Shown one piece after another: positions 34,025 through 43,221 of a stretch of 64,000 bases of DNA. Both the position numbers and the translations under genes were made by a program. Below the pieces are notes generated by a model. It worked only from the letters and a program-made list of their open reading frames with translations. It did not search any database and was not told where the DNA came from. The number at the start of each line of letters is the position of its first letter. The first letter of the stretch is position 1. The stretch comes from Luteimonas suaedae (lineage in GTDB: Bacteria; Pseudomonadota; Gammaproteobacteria; Xanthomonadales; Xanthomonadaceae), in NCBI RefSeq assembly GCF_008312895.1, contig NZ_VSSP01000004.1, positions 124,001 to 188,000 of the forward strand, read 5' to 3'.

Positions 34025-35125
34025 CTAGGTCGCGAGCCCGGCCTCCGCGAGTGCCCGTCCGAGCGCCTGGAAGGCGCTTTCGGCGTGGCCGATGTCCTCC
34101 CCGAAGCCCTCGGCGCAGGCGACCACGACGGTGGTGTTCCCGGCGTCGCGGTCCGGATCGAGGATGCCGACGTTGCAGGCGCGATCGATCTGGGTGCCGG
34201 TCTTCTGCGCGAAATCGGCGCCGGCCGGCAGGCCGGCCTGGATCCGGCGTTCGCCGGTGGTGATCGCGCGCATGTGGCCGAGCAAACGCTGCGTGCTCTC
34301 TGCCGACAGCAGTTCGCCGGTCACCAGCTTCTCCAGCATCGTGGCGTAGGCCTCGAGCGTGGCGGCGTTCTTGCCGGTTTCGTAGTAGCGGTCGAACACG
34401 TCCTCCAGGCTGTCGGCGTCGAGCTCCTCGCGCGCCACGCCGAGCGCCCCGGCCAGCCTGACCAGCCGCGCATCGCGGGATTCGGCTTCGCGCAGGCGCA
34501 CCAGGTCCATGTTGGACAGGTCAGCGACGCCGGGATGCAGCGCGCCATAGGCGTCGTAGCGCACCTGCAGGATGGTGGTGACCGGGCCGAAGCCATCGCC
34601 GACCCAGGCGACGATGCGGTCGTTGAGCGCGTCCTCGCCCAGCAGCCGGATCAGCATGTCGGTGGCGGTGCTGTCGCTGTCCTGCAGCGACTTCTGCAGC
34701 AGCGTCGCGATGCTGTAGCGCGTGCCGGGGTCCTGCATGAGCAGGTCGCCGGCGCCGTCGACGTAGTCGGTCTCGGCCAGCACCAGTTCCTGGTCGAGCG
34801 CGAGCTCGCCGGCATCGACCCGTTCGAGCACGGCGATCGCCACCGGCACCTTGATGGTCGACGACAAGTACCAGCGGCGGTCGCCGCCGCGGTCGAGCGT
34901 GCCGGCCTCGTCACCGAGCCGGCGCACGTACACGCCGAAATCGCCGGGCATGTCGTCGTCGATGCGAGCGGCGGCGGCGTCCAGCGGCTTCGCCCACGGC
35001 GGCGCGGGCGCGCCGGCGGGCGTCTCGACGACGCCGCGCTCGGGCACCTCCTCGGAGCGGCATCCCGCCAGAACCGCGGCGGCGAGCAGCATCAGCAGCA
35101 ACCGGTGCATCGGCAATGTCCTCAT
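34025..35125 (-). CDS. Class A beta-lactamase-like serine hydrolase, lipoprotein (second of tandem pair)
   Basis: The 366-residue protein has a lipobox (AVLAGC, Cys22). Penicillin-interacting motifs are WYLSSTIKVPV (SxxK, Ser89-Lys92), QDSDSTATDML (at the SDN position but with Ser for Asn) and FAQKTGTQ (KTG). These fit the Beta-lactamase2 group. No clear Glu166-type ExxLN motif is seen, so activity on beta-lactams is uncertain. The start at 35125 overlaps the upstream gene stop as ATGA, supporting translational coupling; ATG 35110 (GAGG in front) is an alternative. Its neighbour upstream is a paralogue. Confidence 0.82.
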   Translation of the reverse strand: MRTLPMHRLLLMLLAAAVLAGCRSEEVPERGVVETPAGAPAPPWAKPLDAAAARIDDDMPGDFGVYVRRLGDEAGTLDRGGDRRWYLSSTIKVPVAIAVLERVDAGELALDQELVLAETDYVDGAGDLLMQDPGTRYSIATLLQKSLQDSDSTATDMLIRLLGEDALNDRIVAWVGDGFGPVTTILQVRYDAYGALHPGVADLSNMDLVRLREAESRDARLVRLAGALGVAREELDADSLEDVFDRYYETGKNAATLEAYATMLEKLVTGELLSAESTQRLLGHMRAITTGERRIQAGLPAGADFAQKTGTQIDRACNVGILDPDRDAGNTTVVVACAEGFGEDIGHAESAFQALGRALAEAGLAT

Positions 35126-36258
35126 CGCGGACCCCATGTCCTCATCGTCGGCCGCATCATCGCCGGCGTCCTCCGGGTCAATACGCCGGATGCGGTGACG
35201 GCGACGCCAACCTCGCGCAGCGCGCGCTCGCTGGCAGCGTTGGAGGCGGCGCCGCGCGCGCAGGCCGCGACCACCACGCGCTCGACGGCGCCGTCCACCG
35301 GCATGGTGACGATGCCCAGATCGCACGCACGCCGATGCTGGGTGCCGGTCTTGTGGGCGAAGACGGCGTTGGGCGGCAGCCCGGCCTTGATGCGTTTGGC
35401 GCCGGTCTTCACCCGCGACATCAGGTCGAGGAGATAGGCGGTGCCTTCCGGCCCGAGCGCCAGTCCATCCGACAGCGTCGCCAGCATGTGGCCGAAGTCA
35501 CGCAGCGGTGCGGCGTTGACGTTGGTCTCGTAATAGGCATCGAACGCGCTGTCGAGATCCGGCAGCAGGAAATCCTCGGGCGTCACCTCCAGCAGCTCCG
35601 CGAGCTGGCGCACGCGCGCTGGCCCGGCGGCGGCGCGGCGCAGGGCGAGCAGGTCCTGCGCATCGAGCGCGGAGGCGCCTGGATGGAACATGCCGTAGGC
35701 GCGACGCCGTACGTCGGCCAGGGTGGTGATCAAAAGGTCGTCGGTGGCCAGCAGCTCGGTCGCGACCGCGTTCACCGCGTCCACGCCGACGCTGCGGATC
35801 AGCACGTCGGTGGCGGTGTTGTCGCTGTAGACCAGCATCTTCTCGAGCAGCCAGTCCACCCGCAGCGGCGTGCCGACGCGCTGCGCATTGGTCGGGCCGG
35901 CGCCGTCGACGAAATCGTCGGCCCGCAGGCGGACGCGATCGCCCAGGCGCAGTTCGCCGCGCTCGACCCGGCGGAGCACCGCGATCGCCACCGGCACCTT
36001 GATCCCGGATGCCAGGTACCAGCTTTCCTCGGCGCGGAACGAGAACGACTCGTCGCGGCCGAGGTGGTGCACGTAGACGCCGATCTCGCCCGGAAAACGC
36101 GCGTCTGCGGCCTCGATCCGCGTGCGCAGCAGCTCGGCCCACTGCGGTTCCGGCGCGACGAGGGCGGGAACGGGCAGGGCAGGGGCGGACGAGGCGGCAG
36201 GCTGGCCGGCGGCGGCCAGCAGCAGCGCAGCGAAGCATGTGCGCAGGACGCTGATCAT
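35122..36258 (-). CDS. Class A beta-lactamase-like serine hydrolase (first of tandem pair)
   Basis: The 378-residue exported protein has a signal peptide (VLRTCFAALLLAAAGQPAASSA). It carries WYLASGIKVPV (SxxK, Ser84-Lys87), MLVYSDNTATDVLIR (full SDN) and VFAHKTGTQ (KTG). The order and distances match class A beta-lactamases and DD-peptidase-like relatives of the Beta-lactamase2 family. Unlike the downstream paralogue it keeps SDN and lacks a lipobox. The long C-terminus ends at the ATGA overlap with the next gene. The pair arose by tandem duplication and probably acts on the cell wall or beta-lactams in the periplasm. Confidence 0.83.
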   Translation of the reverse strand: MISVLRTCFAALLLAAAGQPAASSAPALPVPALVAPEPQWAELLRTRIEAADARFPGEIGVYVHHLGRDESFSFRAEESWYLASGIKVPVAIAVLRRVERGELRLGDRVRLRADDFVDGAGPTNAQRVGTPLRVDWLLEKMLVYSDNTATDVLIRSVGVDAVNAVATELLATDDLLITTLADVRRRAYGMFHPGASALDAQDLLALRRAAAGPARVRQLAELLEVTPEDFLLPDLDSAFDAYYETNVNAAPLRDFGHMLATLSDGLALGPEGTAYLLDLMSRVKTGAKRIKAGLPPNAVFAHKTGTQHRRACDLGIVTMPVDGAVERVVVAACARGAASNAASERALREVGVAVTASGVLTRRTPAMMRPTMRTWGPR

Positions 36259-36286
36259 CGGCCGCGGATGCTACGCGAGCACCTCA

Positions 36287-37393
36287 TCACCTGCGCTGAA
36301 TCCGCTGCAGCAGCCAGATCCAGGCCGCCGTCGCCGCGATCAGCCCGAGGCTCAGGGCCAGGGCGAATGCATAGGACACGCTGTGCAGATAACCGAGCAC
36401 CTCGCGGAACAGGACGAAGATCACCGTGAGATGGAAGATGAACGCCATCAGCGCGTCGCTGCCGATGATCGTGACCGGGCGCAACGCGCGCGCCAGCAGC
36501 TCGCCGCCGGCGATCGCCAACGACAGCAGGCCGAGCGCGCCGCCCAGGCTGAAGAGCATGAACATCAACTCCGGCGGATGCTTGCCGGCATTGCGCGCGA
36601 TGGCCTGCAACTGCTCGTCGAGGTCGCCGCCGGCCAGCACGCGGAAGGCGACCAGCAGCGCCACGGCCGCCAGCGCCAGCACGCCGGCCAGGGCCAAGCG
36701 CGTGCGCACGCGTCCGTAGTAGCGCAGCACCAGCCCGCCGATCAGCAGGCCGAGCAGCACCAGCGGACCCCGCGAGAGCTGGCCCCAGGTGTAGTAGTCC
36801 GGATGCTCGACCAGCAGCGCCTGCAGCTGCGGGATGCCCCAGAAGTCGAAATGCTCCAGCAGCCACCAGGATGCCAGCGCCAGCAGCACCGGGCTCGCCC
36901 AGCGCAGCAGCGCCGGCGTGCGCGCCCACAATGGCAGCAGCCACGGGATCCACAGCAGCGCGATGGCGTAGAAGCCGAGGATCTCGGCATACGACGGGAA
37001 GTTGCGGTACAGCAGCGTGTCGACGATCGCCTCGCGATCGTGCTGCGCGTACAGCTCCACCACGGTCAGCACCTTGTACCAGAACAGCACCACCAGTCCG
37101 CGCCACAACAGCCGGTTGCGCCGCCGCGGCCAGTCGGGGGTGCCGGTCTTCGGCACGAATGCCACCGCCAGCGCAACGCCGAAGACCATGATGAACAGCG
37201 ACGAGGAGAACTTGGTGATCGCGTGCACCGGCACCATGCCCCAGTCGCTGAAATCCTCGAACTGCAGCAGGCCGTTGACGCCGTGGCTGAGGATCATCAG
37301 GCACACCGCCAGCCCGCGGGCGAAGTCGATCGCCTCGATGCGGCCGTGGCCGGGACTGCCGGGCTGTGCGGGCGTGGAAGTCGGGGAGTTCAT
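36287..37393 (-). CDS. DUF1624-like multi-pass membrane acyltransferase
   Basis: The 368-residue protein has about ten membrane segments. It opens with GRIEAIDFARGLAVCLMILSHGVNGLLQF, in which the E-A-I-D-.-.-R-G-.-.-.-.-.-M-...H motif is shared by membrane acyltransferases of the heparan-alpha-glucosaminide N-acetyltransferase/OpgC/DUF1624 superfamily. SSSLFIMVFGVAL follows. The C-terminus has IIGSDALMAFIFHLTVIF. It may acylate a surface sugar. The ATG at 37393 is chosen because upstream codons derive from the direct/inverted repeat at 37407. It lies 28 bases upstream of the beta-lactamase-like pair on the same strand. Confidence 0.76.
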   Translation of the reverse strand: MNSPTSTPAQPGSPGHGRIEAIDFARGLAVCLMILSHGVNGLLQFEDFSDWGMVPVHAITKFSSSLFIMVFGVALAVAFVPKTGTPDWPRRRNRLLWRGLVVLFWYKVLTVVELYAQHDREAIVDTLLYRNFPSYAEILGFYAIALLWIPWLLPLWARTPALLRWASPVLLALASWWLLEHFDFWGIPQLQALLVEHPDYYTWGQLSRGPLVLLGLLIGGLVLRYYGRVRTRLALAGVLALAAVALLVAFRVLAGGDLDEQLQAIARNAGKHPPELMFMLFSLGGALGLLSLAIAGGELLARALRPVTIIGSDALMAFIFHLTVIFVLFREVLGYLHSVSYAFALALSLGLIAATAAWIWLLQRIQRR

Positions 37394-37406
37394 CGGGGAG
37401 CGAGGA

Positions 37407-37488
37407 GTGAGAAACGAGGAGTGAGAAACGAGAGAGTGGGGCATGTCCGTGGGCGGCTTTCACTCACTTCTCACTCCTCGTTTCTCAC
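37407..37488. repeat. GAGGAGTGAGAAACGAG inverted/direct repeat
   Basis: A 21-base arm at 37407-37427 is the perfect reverse complement of 37468-37488. Both arms lie inside longer runs of the units GAGTGAGAAACGAG, so direct repeats are also present. The right arm is the 3' end of the sorbosone-dehydrogenase-like gene and supplies its last residues ([12 protein letters not shown]). Such AG-rich units are dispersed in Xanthomonas-type genomes as I remember them. Confidence 0.72.
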
Positions 37489-38863
37489 TTCTCGTTTCTG
37501 GCTGCAACCGCCAGACCGCATTGCCGACGTCATCGGCCACCAGCACCGCGCCATGCGCATCGACGGCGACGCCGACCGGGCGCCCCTGCGCCTCGCCGTC
37601 GGCGTTGACGAAACCGCCGAGGATGTCCTCCATCGGCCCCGCCGGCCGGCCGTTCGCGAAGGGCACGAACGCCACGGTGTAGCCGCTCTTGGGGTCGCGG
37701 TTCCAGGAACCGTGCAGGCCGATGAAGGCGCCGTTGCGGTAACGACCGGGCAGTGCGTCCCGCGCATCCGCGTCGGCCGCATAGAACGCGAGGCCGAGCG
37801 GCGCGACGTGCGATCCCAGCGCGTAGTCCGGCACGATCGCCTTCGCCACCAGGTCCGGCCGCTGCTCGTCGGCGTCGAAGTTCGGGTCCGGATGCTGGCC
37901 GAAATAGCTGTACGGCCAGCCGTAGAAGCCGCCTTCGCGGACCGAGGTGAGATAGTCCGGCACCAGATCGTTGCCGAGTTCGTCGCGCTCGTTGACCACC
38001 GCCCACAATTCGCCGGTCTCCGGGTTCCAGTCCAGCGCGGTCGGGTTTCGCAAACCGGAAGCGAACACCCGGGTCTCCCCGCTGGCGGCGTCGACCTCGA
38101 GGATCGCGGCGCGCTCGACCTCCGCCTCCATGCCGTTCTCGCCGACATTGCTGTTGGAGCCGACGCCCACGTACAGCCTGCTGCCGTCGCGGCTGGCGAG
38201 CAGCGCCTTGGTCCAGTGATGGTTGATCGGGCCACCGGGCAGCGTGGCGACCTCGACCGGCGCAGTGGTGATCTCGGTCGTGCCCTCGACATACGGGAAC
38301 TTCACCAGTGCATCGGCGTTGGCGACGTACAACGTATCGCCGACCAGGGCCATGCCGAACGGCGACTTCAGGTTCTCGAGAAACGCGGTGCGCGTCTCGG
38401 CGACGCCGTCGCCGTCCTCGTCGCGCAGCAGGGTGATGCGGTCGGCGCTGGGGACGCCGGCGCCAGCGCGCTTCATCACGACGTTCATCGCCTTGCCTTT
38501 CAGGCCCTGCTTCGTCTGGTCTTGGGGTGCATTGCTTTCGGCGACCAGCGTGTCGCCGTTTGGCAGCACGTATACGGTGCGCGGATGCGCCAGGTTGCGT
38601 GCGAACGCGGTCACCACGAAGCCTTCGGCGGGCGTCGGTCGTGCCTCGTCCGCCCAGCCGACCGCAGGCGCGATGTTGACGGTGGGGATGAGCGACGTCT
38701 GCGGTTCCGGCAGTACCGGGGCCGGACCGGTGCCGGGCGCATAGGTGCCCGGTGTCGGCAGCTGCTGCGCAGCCAGGGTGGCGTCACCCGGTGGCGGACC
38801 GCCGCTACTGCAGGCCGCGAGCAGCAGACCGGCAGGGACGGTGGAGAACCGCGCGCGCTTCAT
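37460..38863 (-). CDS. Sorbosone dehydrogenase-like PQQ beta-propeller lipoprotein
   Basis: The 467-residue protein has a lipobox (LLLAACSSG). The propeller has [85 protein letters not shown] and [16 protein letters not shown], plus a GLHGSWNR segment. These match the L-sorbosone / glucose-sorbosone dehydrogenase family with PQQ as cofactor. It should oxidise a sugar in the periplasm and pass electrons to the chain. The last 12 or so residues come from the repeat at 37407 and look like a recent C-terminal change. Confidence 0.84.
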   Translation of the reverse strand: MKRARFSTVPAGLLLAACSSGGPPPGDATLAAQQLPTPGTYAPGTGPAPVLPEPQTSLIPTVNIAPAVGWADEARPTPAEGFVVTAFARNLAHPRTVYVLPNGDTLVAESNAPQDQTKQGLKGKAMNVVMKRAGAGVPSADRITLLRDEDGDGVAETRTAFLENLKSPFGMALVGDTLYVANADALVKFPYVEGTTEITTAPVEVATLPGGPINHHWTKALLASRDGSRLYVGVGSNSNVGENGMEAEVERAAILEVDAASGETRVFASGLRNPTALDWNPETGELWAVVNERDELGNDLVPDYLTSVREGGFYGWPYSYFGQHPDPNFDADEQRPDLVAKAIVPDYALGSHVAPLGLAFYAADADARDALPGRYRNGAFIGLHGSWNRDPKSGYTVAFVPFANGRPAGPMEDILGGFVNADGEAQGRPVGVAVDAHGAVLVADDVGNAVWRLQPETRSEKRGVRSE

Positions 38864-39010
38864 CGCGACCTCGTGTCTTGCGGAGACGGCGACTATTGCA
38901 GCATCGGCGGCGTGACGGCGGTATCAGTCCGCGATGGGCAGCGACTGCGTCGGGAGGCACGTGATGAGCGCCTCTCCCGGCGCCCGTCGGGCACTTGGTT
39001 GGCGTCCGGG

Positions 39011-41428
39011 TCAGGCGAGGTGACGCCCCCCCGGCCAGCCAGTGGCGCGGCGCTTGCCACCGCGCTTGGCGACGTAGAGCGCCTCGTCGGCCCGCTTCAG
39101 CGCTTCCCCGAGCGAGACCGCGGCGCTGTCGGCGACGTGATAGCCGACGCTGCAGGACACCGGTTCCCGCGTGCGGGCGGAATGCCGTGCGGCAGCCGCT
39201 TCGATCGCGCCTATGATCTTGTGGGCCACGCTCCGTGCCGCATCGTCGTCGGTGACATGAAGTGCGATCACCGCGAATTCGTCGCCGCCCATGCGCCCGA
39301 CGACATCGTCGGCGCGCAGCGTCTCGGAGAGTCCGACGGCAATGTCGCGCAGCAGGTCGTCGCCGGCGGCATGACCGAGCTCGTCGTTGATTGCCTTGAA
39401 GCCGTCGAGGTCGATGAAGAACACGCCGATCGCATGATGCAGGTCCGCCGCCAGCTGCCAGTGGTAGTGGCCGTGGGCCTCGAAGCCCGAGCGGTTGAGC
39501 AGGCCGGTCAGGGCGTCGCGCTCGGCGCGGTCGGCGAGTTCGCGCTGCCGCGTGCGGTCCAGGGTCACGTCGCGCAGCATCACGTGGATGCCGTCGACCC
39601 GGCCACCGTGGTCGTGCTGAGGGATGAAGATCGCGTGCCAGGTGCGCAGGATCGCGCCGTGCGGGTCCTCGAACTCGATGCTGTACTCCTTGCCGGCCAT
39701 GGCGCGAGCGAGGCCCTCGACGAAGTACGGCGTCGCCGGCTGCTGGATGAGATCGACGATTGGCTTGCCGATCATCTGTTCCTGCGGACGCCCGAGCTCG
39801 TGCGACCAGCCGCGGTTGACGAACTCCACCCGGCCCTCGCGGTCGAGGAACATCAGCAGCAGCGGCAGCGCATCCGCCAGCGTCGCCAGGCGCCGGTCGC
39901 CACGCCTGCGCGCCGCCTGTGCGTTGCGTTCGCCGGTGACGTCCTGCAGGGTGCCGACGAAGCCGGTGAGGTCACCGTCGACCATCATCGGCGCGGCATG
40001 CATCCGGCACCAGACGACGCGGCCATCCGCGTGCAGGAAGCGCTGTTCGCCGATGAATCGTTCTTCCTTGCGGGCGATGGCCTGGGCCCACTCGGCCATC
40101 GTGCGCTCGCGGTCGCCGGGGTGGAGCGCCTGCGCCCAGCCGTCGCCGAGCGCCTGCGCCTGCGGCACGCCGCAGATCTGCTCGTAGGTGCGGTTGACAT
40201 ACGTGCAGTGACCGTTCGCGTCGGCGCGGAACAGGCCCATCGGTGCCGAATCGTTCACCGCCTCCAGTTCCGCGCTCTTGGTGCGCAGCTGCTTCTCGGT
40301 CCGCAGCTGGTCGGTCACGTCCTGGGCATAGCCCAGCACGATCGTCGCCTCGCCCGCGCGCCGATGCAGCCGGTTGTGGTACATCCAGGTGCGTACCTGG
40401 CCACTGCAGTGCAGGGGCGTGATCAGGCCGCGGTCCTCGCCTCGTTCGCGGATGCGGACGAGATACGCGCGGAAGCTCCCATGGGCGGCCGGCGGCAGGA
40501 AGTCCGACAGCGGATGTCCGATCATCCGGCTCGCATCGCGGCCCAGCGCGTCGGCGGCGGCGGGATTGAGCGCCAGCAGCACGCCGTCCAGGTCGTGCGC
40601 GCAGATGCAGCCGAGGCTCTGCTCGAAGACGTCGCGATAGCGGCGCTCGCTTTCCTCCAGTCGCTGCTGCGCCTGGCGCTGCTCGGTCACGTCGTGCACG
40701 ATCGCGATCCGGCAGCGACGGCCATGAAAGAGGATGGGCTCGGAATGCACGCGCACCGGCACGATGCGGCCGTCGGCGAGCACATGCCGCCAGTCGCGGC
40801 CATTGAAGCCATCGTGCCGCCCCGACTGCAGCACCGCGATGAAATCGGCGCGCTCCTGCTCGGGGCGGATATCGAGCGCGGTCCGTGCCAGGAATGCGGA
40901 TCGCTCGTAGCCGTAGAACGCCAGTGCGGCATCGTTCACGGCGACGAAGGCGAAGCTCTCCTCGTCGTAGACGAGGACCGGCAGCGGGTTACGGTCGAAC
41001 AGCGCCTGCAGTTCCTGCCGGGCCTGGCGTGCATCGTTCTCGAGACGCTGCCGGGCGCAGGCGTAGCGCAGCGCGCGCTCGAGCGTGCCCGTCTTCACCT
41101 CGCTCTTGTGCAGGTAGTCCTGGGCGCCGGCGGCAATGGCGCGCTCGCCGATCGCCGGGTCGTCTTGTCCGGTCAGTACGATCACCGGCAGGTCCGGGTG
41201 ACGCGCCACGATACTCTCCACCCCCTGCAGGCCGTTGCAGTCAGGCAGTCCGAGATCGAGCAGCACCGCATCGTAGTGGCTGCCGGCGAGCATGTGCGAG
41301 GCGCCCGCCAGGGTGGAGGCGAGGTCGACCCGCCGCGGTGTATCCGTCGCCCGCTCGAGCAACGCGGCATACAGCAGTGCGTCGCCCCTCGTGTCCTCGA
41401 CCAGGAGTAGGGTCTGTGCAGGCTTCAT
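39011..41428 (-). CDS. Receiver-PAS-GGDEF diguanylate cyclase
   Basis: The 805-residue cytoplasmic protein starts with a CheY-like receiver (LLLVEDTRGDA, Asp in AVLLDLGLPDCNG near residue 54, LTGQDD, DYLHKSEV). Four PAS/PAC units follow (examples FDRNPLPVLVYDEES, FEQSLGCICAHDLDG, NDSAPMGLFRADANG, ADALPLLLMFLDREG). The C-terminal GGDEF domain has RDALTGLLNRSGFEA and VGRMGGDEFAVIALH with an intact active site, so it should make cyclic di-GMP. The start at 41428 sits at the receiver domain; the upstream frame is not conserved. No I-site RxxD is clear in front of GGDEF. Confidence 0.9.
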   Translation of the reverse strand: MKPAQTLLLVEDTRGDALLYAALLERATDTPRRVDLASTLAGASHMLAGSHYDAVLLDLGLPDCNGLQGVESIVARHPDLPVIVLTGQDDPAIGERAIAAGAQDYLHKSEVKTGTLERALRYACARQRLENDARQARQELQALFDRNPLPVLVYDEESFAFVAVNDAALAFYGYERSAFLARTALDIRPEQERADFIAVLQSGRHDGFNGRDWRHVLADGRIVPVRVHSEPILFHGRRCRIAIVHDVTEQRQAQQRLEESERRYRDVFEQSLGCICAHDLDGVLLALNPAAADALGRDASRMIGHPLSDFLPPAAHGSFRAYLVRIRERGEDRGLITPLHCSGQVRTWMYHNRLHRRAGEATIVLGYAQDVTDQLRTEKQLRTKSAELEAVNDSAPMGLFRADANGHCTYVNRTYEQICGVPQAQALGDGWAQALHPGDRERTMAEWAQAIARKEERFIGEQRFLHADGRVVWCRMHAAPMMVDGDLTGFVGTLQDVTGERNAQAARRRGDRRLATLADALPLLLMFLDREGRVEFVNRGWSHELGRPQEQMIGKPIVDLIQQPATPYFVEGLARAMAGKEYSIEFEDPHGAILRTWHAIFIPQHDHGGRVDGIHVMLRDVTLDRTRQRELADRAERDALTGLLNRSGFEAHGHYHWQLAADLHHAIGVFFIDLDGFKAINDELGHAAGDDLLRDIAVGLSETLRADDVVGRMGGDEFAVIALHVTDDDAARSVAHKIIGAIEAAAARHSARTREPVSCSVGYHVADSAAVSLGEALKRADEALYVAKRGGKRRATGWPGGRHLA

Positions 41429-41712
41429 CCGGGCAGAATAGTCGAAGCTCCGGAGCCGTGCCGTGGCGGCGATACGGCTTCCGGGGCATGGATCCGGGCG
41501 CGCGGGTGGCCCGGCACGGCGCTGCGGCCGCATGCCGGCCCGCATTGCCGGCCGCTCCGCCGCCGCCCGCGTATCGGCCTGGGCTGGTCACTCGACCGTT
41601 CTGAGTGGGAGGCGCCGGAAGTGCGGAGCCTGGGTTTGAGGTGAGGGTACGGTGAAGTCGAGAGGCTGCGTGCCTTGATCGGCTGGATGCGCGAGTGGCG
41701 TCCCCGACGCGC

Positions 41713-42231
41713 TCAGAGATCGGCAGCCGCCAGCAGCGGCGTCGCTTCCCGCCAGCGCGTACGCGCCTGCAACGCCCGCAGCTCGACCAGGACCGCGGCG
41801 CCCGCGACCGCCGCGCCCTGGTGCCGCAGCAGCGACAGCGCGGCCTGCAGCGTGCCGCCGGTGGCGAGGACATCGTCGACGATCAGCACCCGTGCTTCGG
41901 GCGCGAGCGCATCGGCGTGCATTTCCAGACGGTCGCTGCCGTATTCGAGCGCATAGTCCTGCGCAAGCGTCGCTGCCGGCAGCTTGCCCGGTTTGCGTAT
42001 CGGTACGAACCCGGTCCCGAGTGCCTGCGCCATCGCTGCGCCGAGGATGAAGCCACGCGATTCGATGCCGGCCACCGCGTCCAGTCCTGCACCGCGCCAT
42101 GGCGCGATCATCTCGGCGACCGCGGCGGCGAACGCGCCGGCATCGGCCAGTGCCGGAGTGATGTCCTTGAACACGATCCCGGGACGCGGAAAATCGGGAA
42201 TGTCGCGGACCAGGCGTCGCCAGTCGGCCAT
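41713..42231 (-). CDS. apt: Adenine phosphoribosyltransferase
   Basis: The 172-residue type I PRTase turns adenine and PRPP into AMP. It begins [24 protein letters not shown] (typical Apt opening), then [36 protein letters not shown] and the PRPP motif [17 protein letters not shown]. Length and all motifs match Apt. It is a single gene in a run of minus-strand genes, with a divergent promoter gap to the glycine-zipper gene. Confidence 0.95.
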   Translation of the reverse strand: MADWRRLVRDIPDFPRPGIVFKDITPALADAGAFAAAVAEMIAPWRGAGLDAVAGIESRGFILGAAMAQALGTGFVPIRKPGKLPAATLAQDYALEYGSDRLEMHADALAPEARVLIVDDVLATGGTLQAALSLLRHQGAAVAGAAVLVELRALQARTRWREATPLLAAADL

Positions 42232-42660
42232 CGCAAGCTCATCGTCGTGGTGGGAGCCGGCATGTTACCCGTCGGCTTGGCGCCGATGCGCGATCGTTGA
42301 TCCGTTCCGTCGATGAGCGGTGAGTGGTGCGCGGTTGCCGGGACGTGTGCACGAACAGTGGCCGCCGCAGCAGTGCGCGCCTGCCGCCTCCCTCGCCGGG
42401 CATGGCGCATCGATGCATCCGGGTGGTGAGGGTCGAGCGTGCTGGCGCGGTCGCAGGGCAGGCGTAGCAGGCGAATGGATGATGATTCAGCGCGCGTCCA
42501 GTTTTCCGGGCCGACGCGGATCGCGAACGCTGGCAGTCCCGCGGACGTTCCGCGTCCGTCGCTTCGAATTGTCCCCGCCGTCGGTAGCTCGCGTTTCACC
42601 GCGCATTTGCATGCCCGGTGCGAGCATTACGCATGCCATGCCAGCGTGGAGGACAGTGCC
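42232..42660. other. Intergenic region, no gene seen
   Basis: These 429 bases lie between divergent apt and the glycine-zipper gene. I see no convincing small gene, hairpin or operator. Confidence 0.5.
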
Positions 42661-43065
42661 ATGAAAGTGATTCGAACACTCGTCTGCCTGGGCGTCGTCT
42701 CGTTCGCCGCCACGGGTGCCATACAGGCGCAGACCACCGCGCAGCCGGCGCAAACCGCACCGCAGGCCGAAGTCTACGGTCCGGAGGACGATGGCCGCCG
42801 CTTCGCCGACGGCAGCCGCGTCGTCTGCGAGGACGTGGAAGTGCAGCGCAACAGCACCGATCCCAATCGGGTCGGCGGCACGGCCGCGGGTGCCGTGATC
42901 GGCGGCCTCGTCGGCAACCAGGTCGGCAGCGGCGATGGACGCAAGCTCGCCACGGTGGGCGGCGCGGTCGCCGGCGGCGCGATCGGCCGCAAGGTCCAGG
43001 GCGACCGGCAGGAAGCTACCGGTGATCGTGTCGTTGAAACGCAGTGCCGGCGCGTCTGGCGCTGA
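42661..43065 (+). CDS. Exported glycine-zipper 2TM domain protein
   Basis: The 134-residue protein has a signal peptide (TLVCLGVVSFAATGAIQAQ). After CEDVEVQRNSTDPNRVGGT comes the glycine zipper AAGAVIGGLVGNQVGSGDG and a second one, AVAGGAIGRKVQG, and a final CRRV. This is the family of the SlyB/RcnB-like 17-kDa surface-antigen repeat found in outer-membrane lipoproteins, although no lipobox is visible here. The two Cys may form a disulfide. It is probably attached to the envelope. The ATG at 42661 is used. Confidence 0.8.
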   Translation: MKVIRTLVCLGVVSFAATGAIQAQTTAQPAQTAPQAEVYGPEDDGRRFADGSRVVCEDVEVQRNSTDPNRVGGTAAGAVIGGLVGNQVGSGDGRKLATVGGAVAGGAIGRKVQGDRQEATGDRVVETQCRRVWR

Positions 43066-43101
43066 GACGTGATCGATTTGGTTCCCGCCGATGAGCATTG
43101 C

Positions 43102-43146
43102 GGTGGGCCAAGGCCCACCCTATGCGGGTCATAGGGTGGGCCGCAC
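43102..43146. repeat. GGTGGGCC family inverted repeat
   Basis: GGTGGGCCAAGGCCCACCCTA is a hairpin of its own (GGTGGGCC/GGCCCACC with an AA loop), followed by an inverted partial copy, ATAGGGTGGGCC. The same module occurs three times at 47497-47595. This is a second dispersed repeat family in the window. Confidence 0.72.
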
Positions 43147-43221
43147 CATGATCGTCCGACGTGCCGCGCCTGAACTTGTTCCCTTCAGGCGGCGCACACT
43201 TCGGCTCCCGCAACCGCTGCG

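Noticed and set aside
33660-34028. Plus-strand frame with SPTGRPLGANP
   Set aside because: No ribosome site, Pro/Arg-rich composition and no domain; it may be a translated repeat but no second copy was found in the window.
36122-41410. A 1762-codon open frame on the plus strand across five minus-strand genes
   Set aside because: It is antisense to clear genes (beta-lactamase-like, acyltransferase, sorbosone dehydrogenase, GGDEF). It has no domain pattern, and long antisense frames are expected at this GC content.
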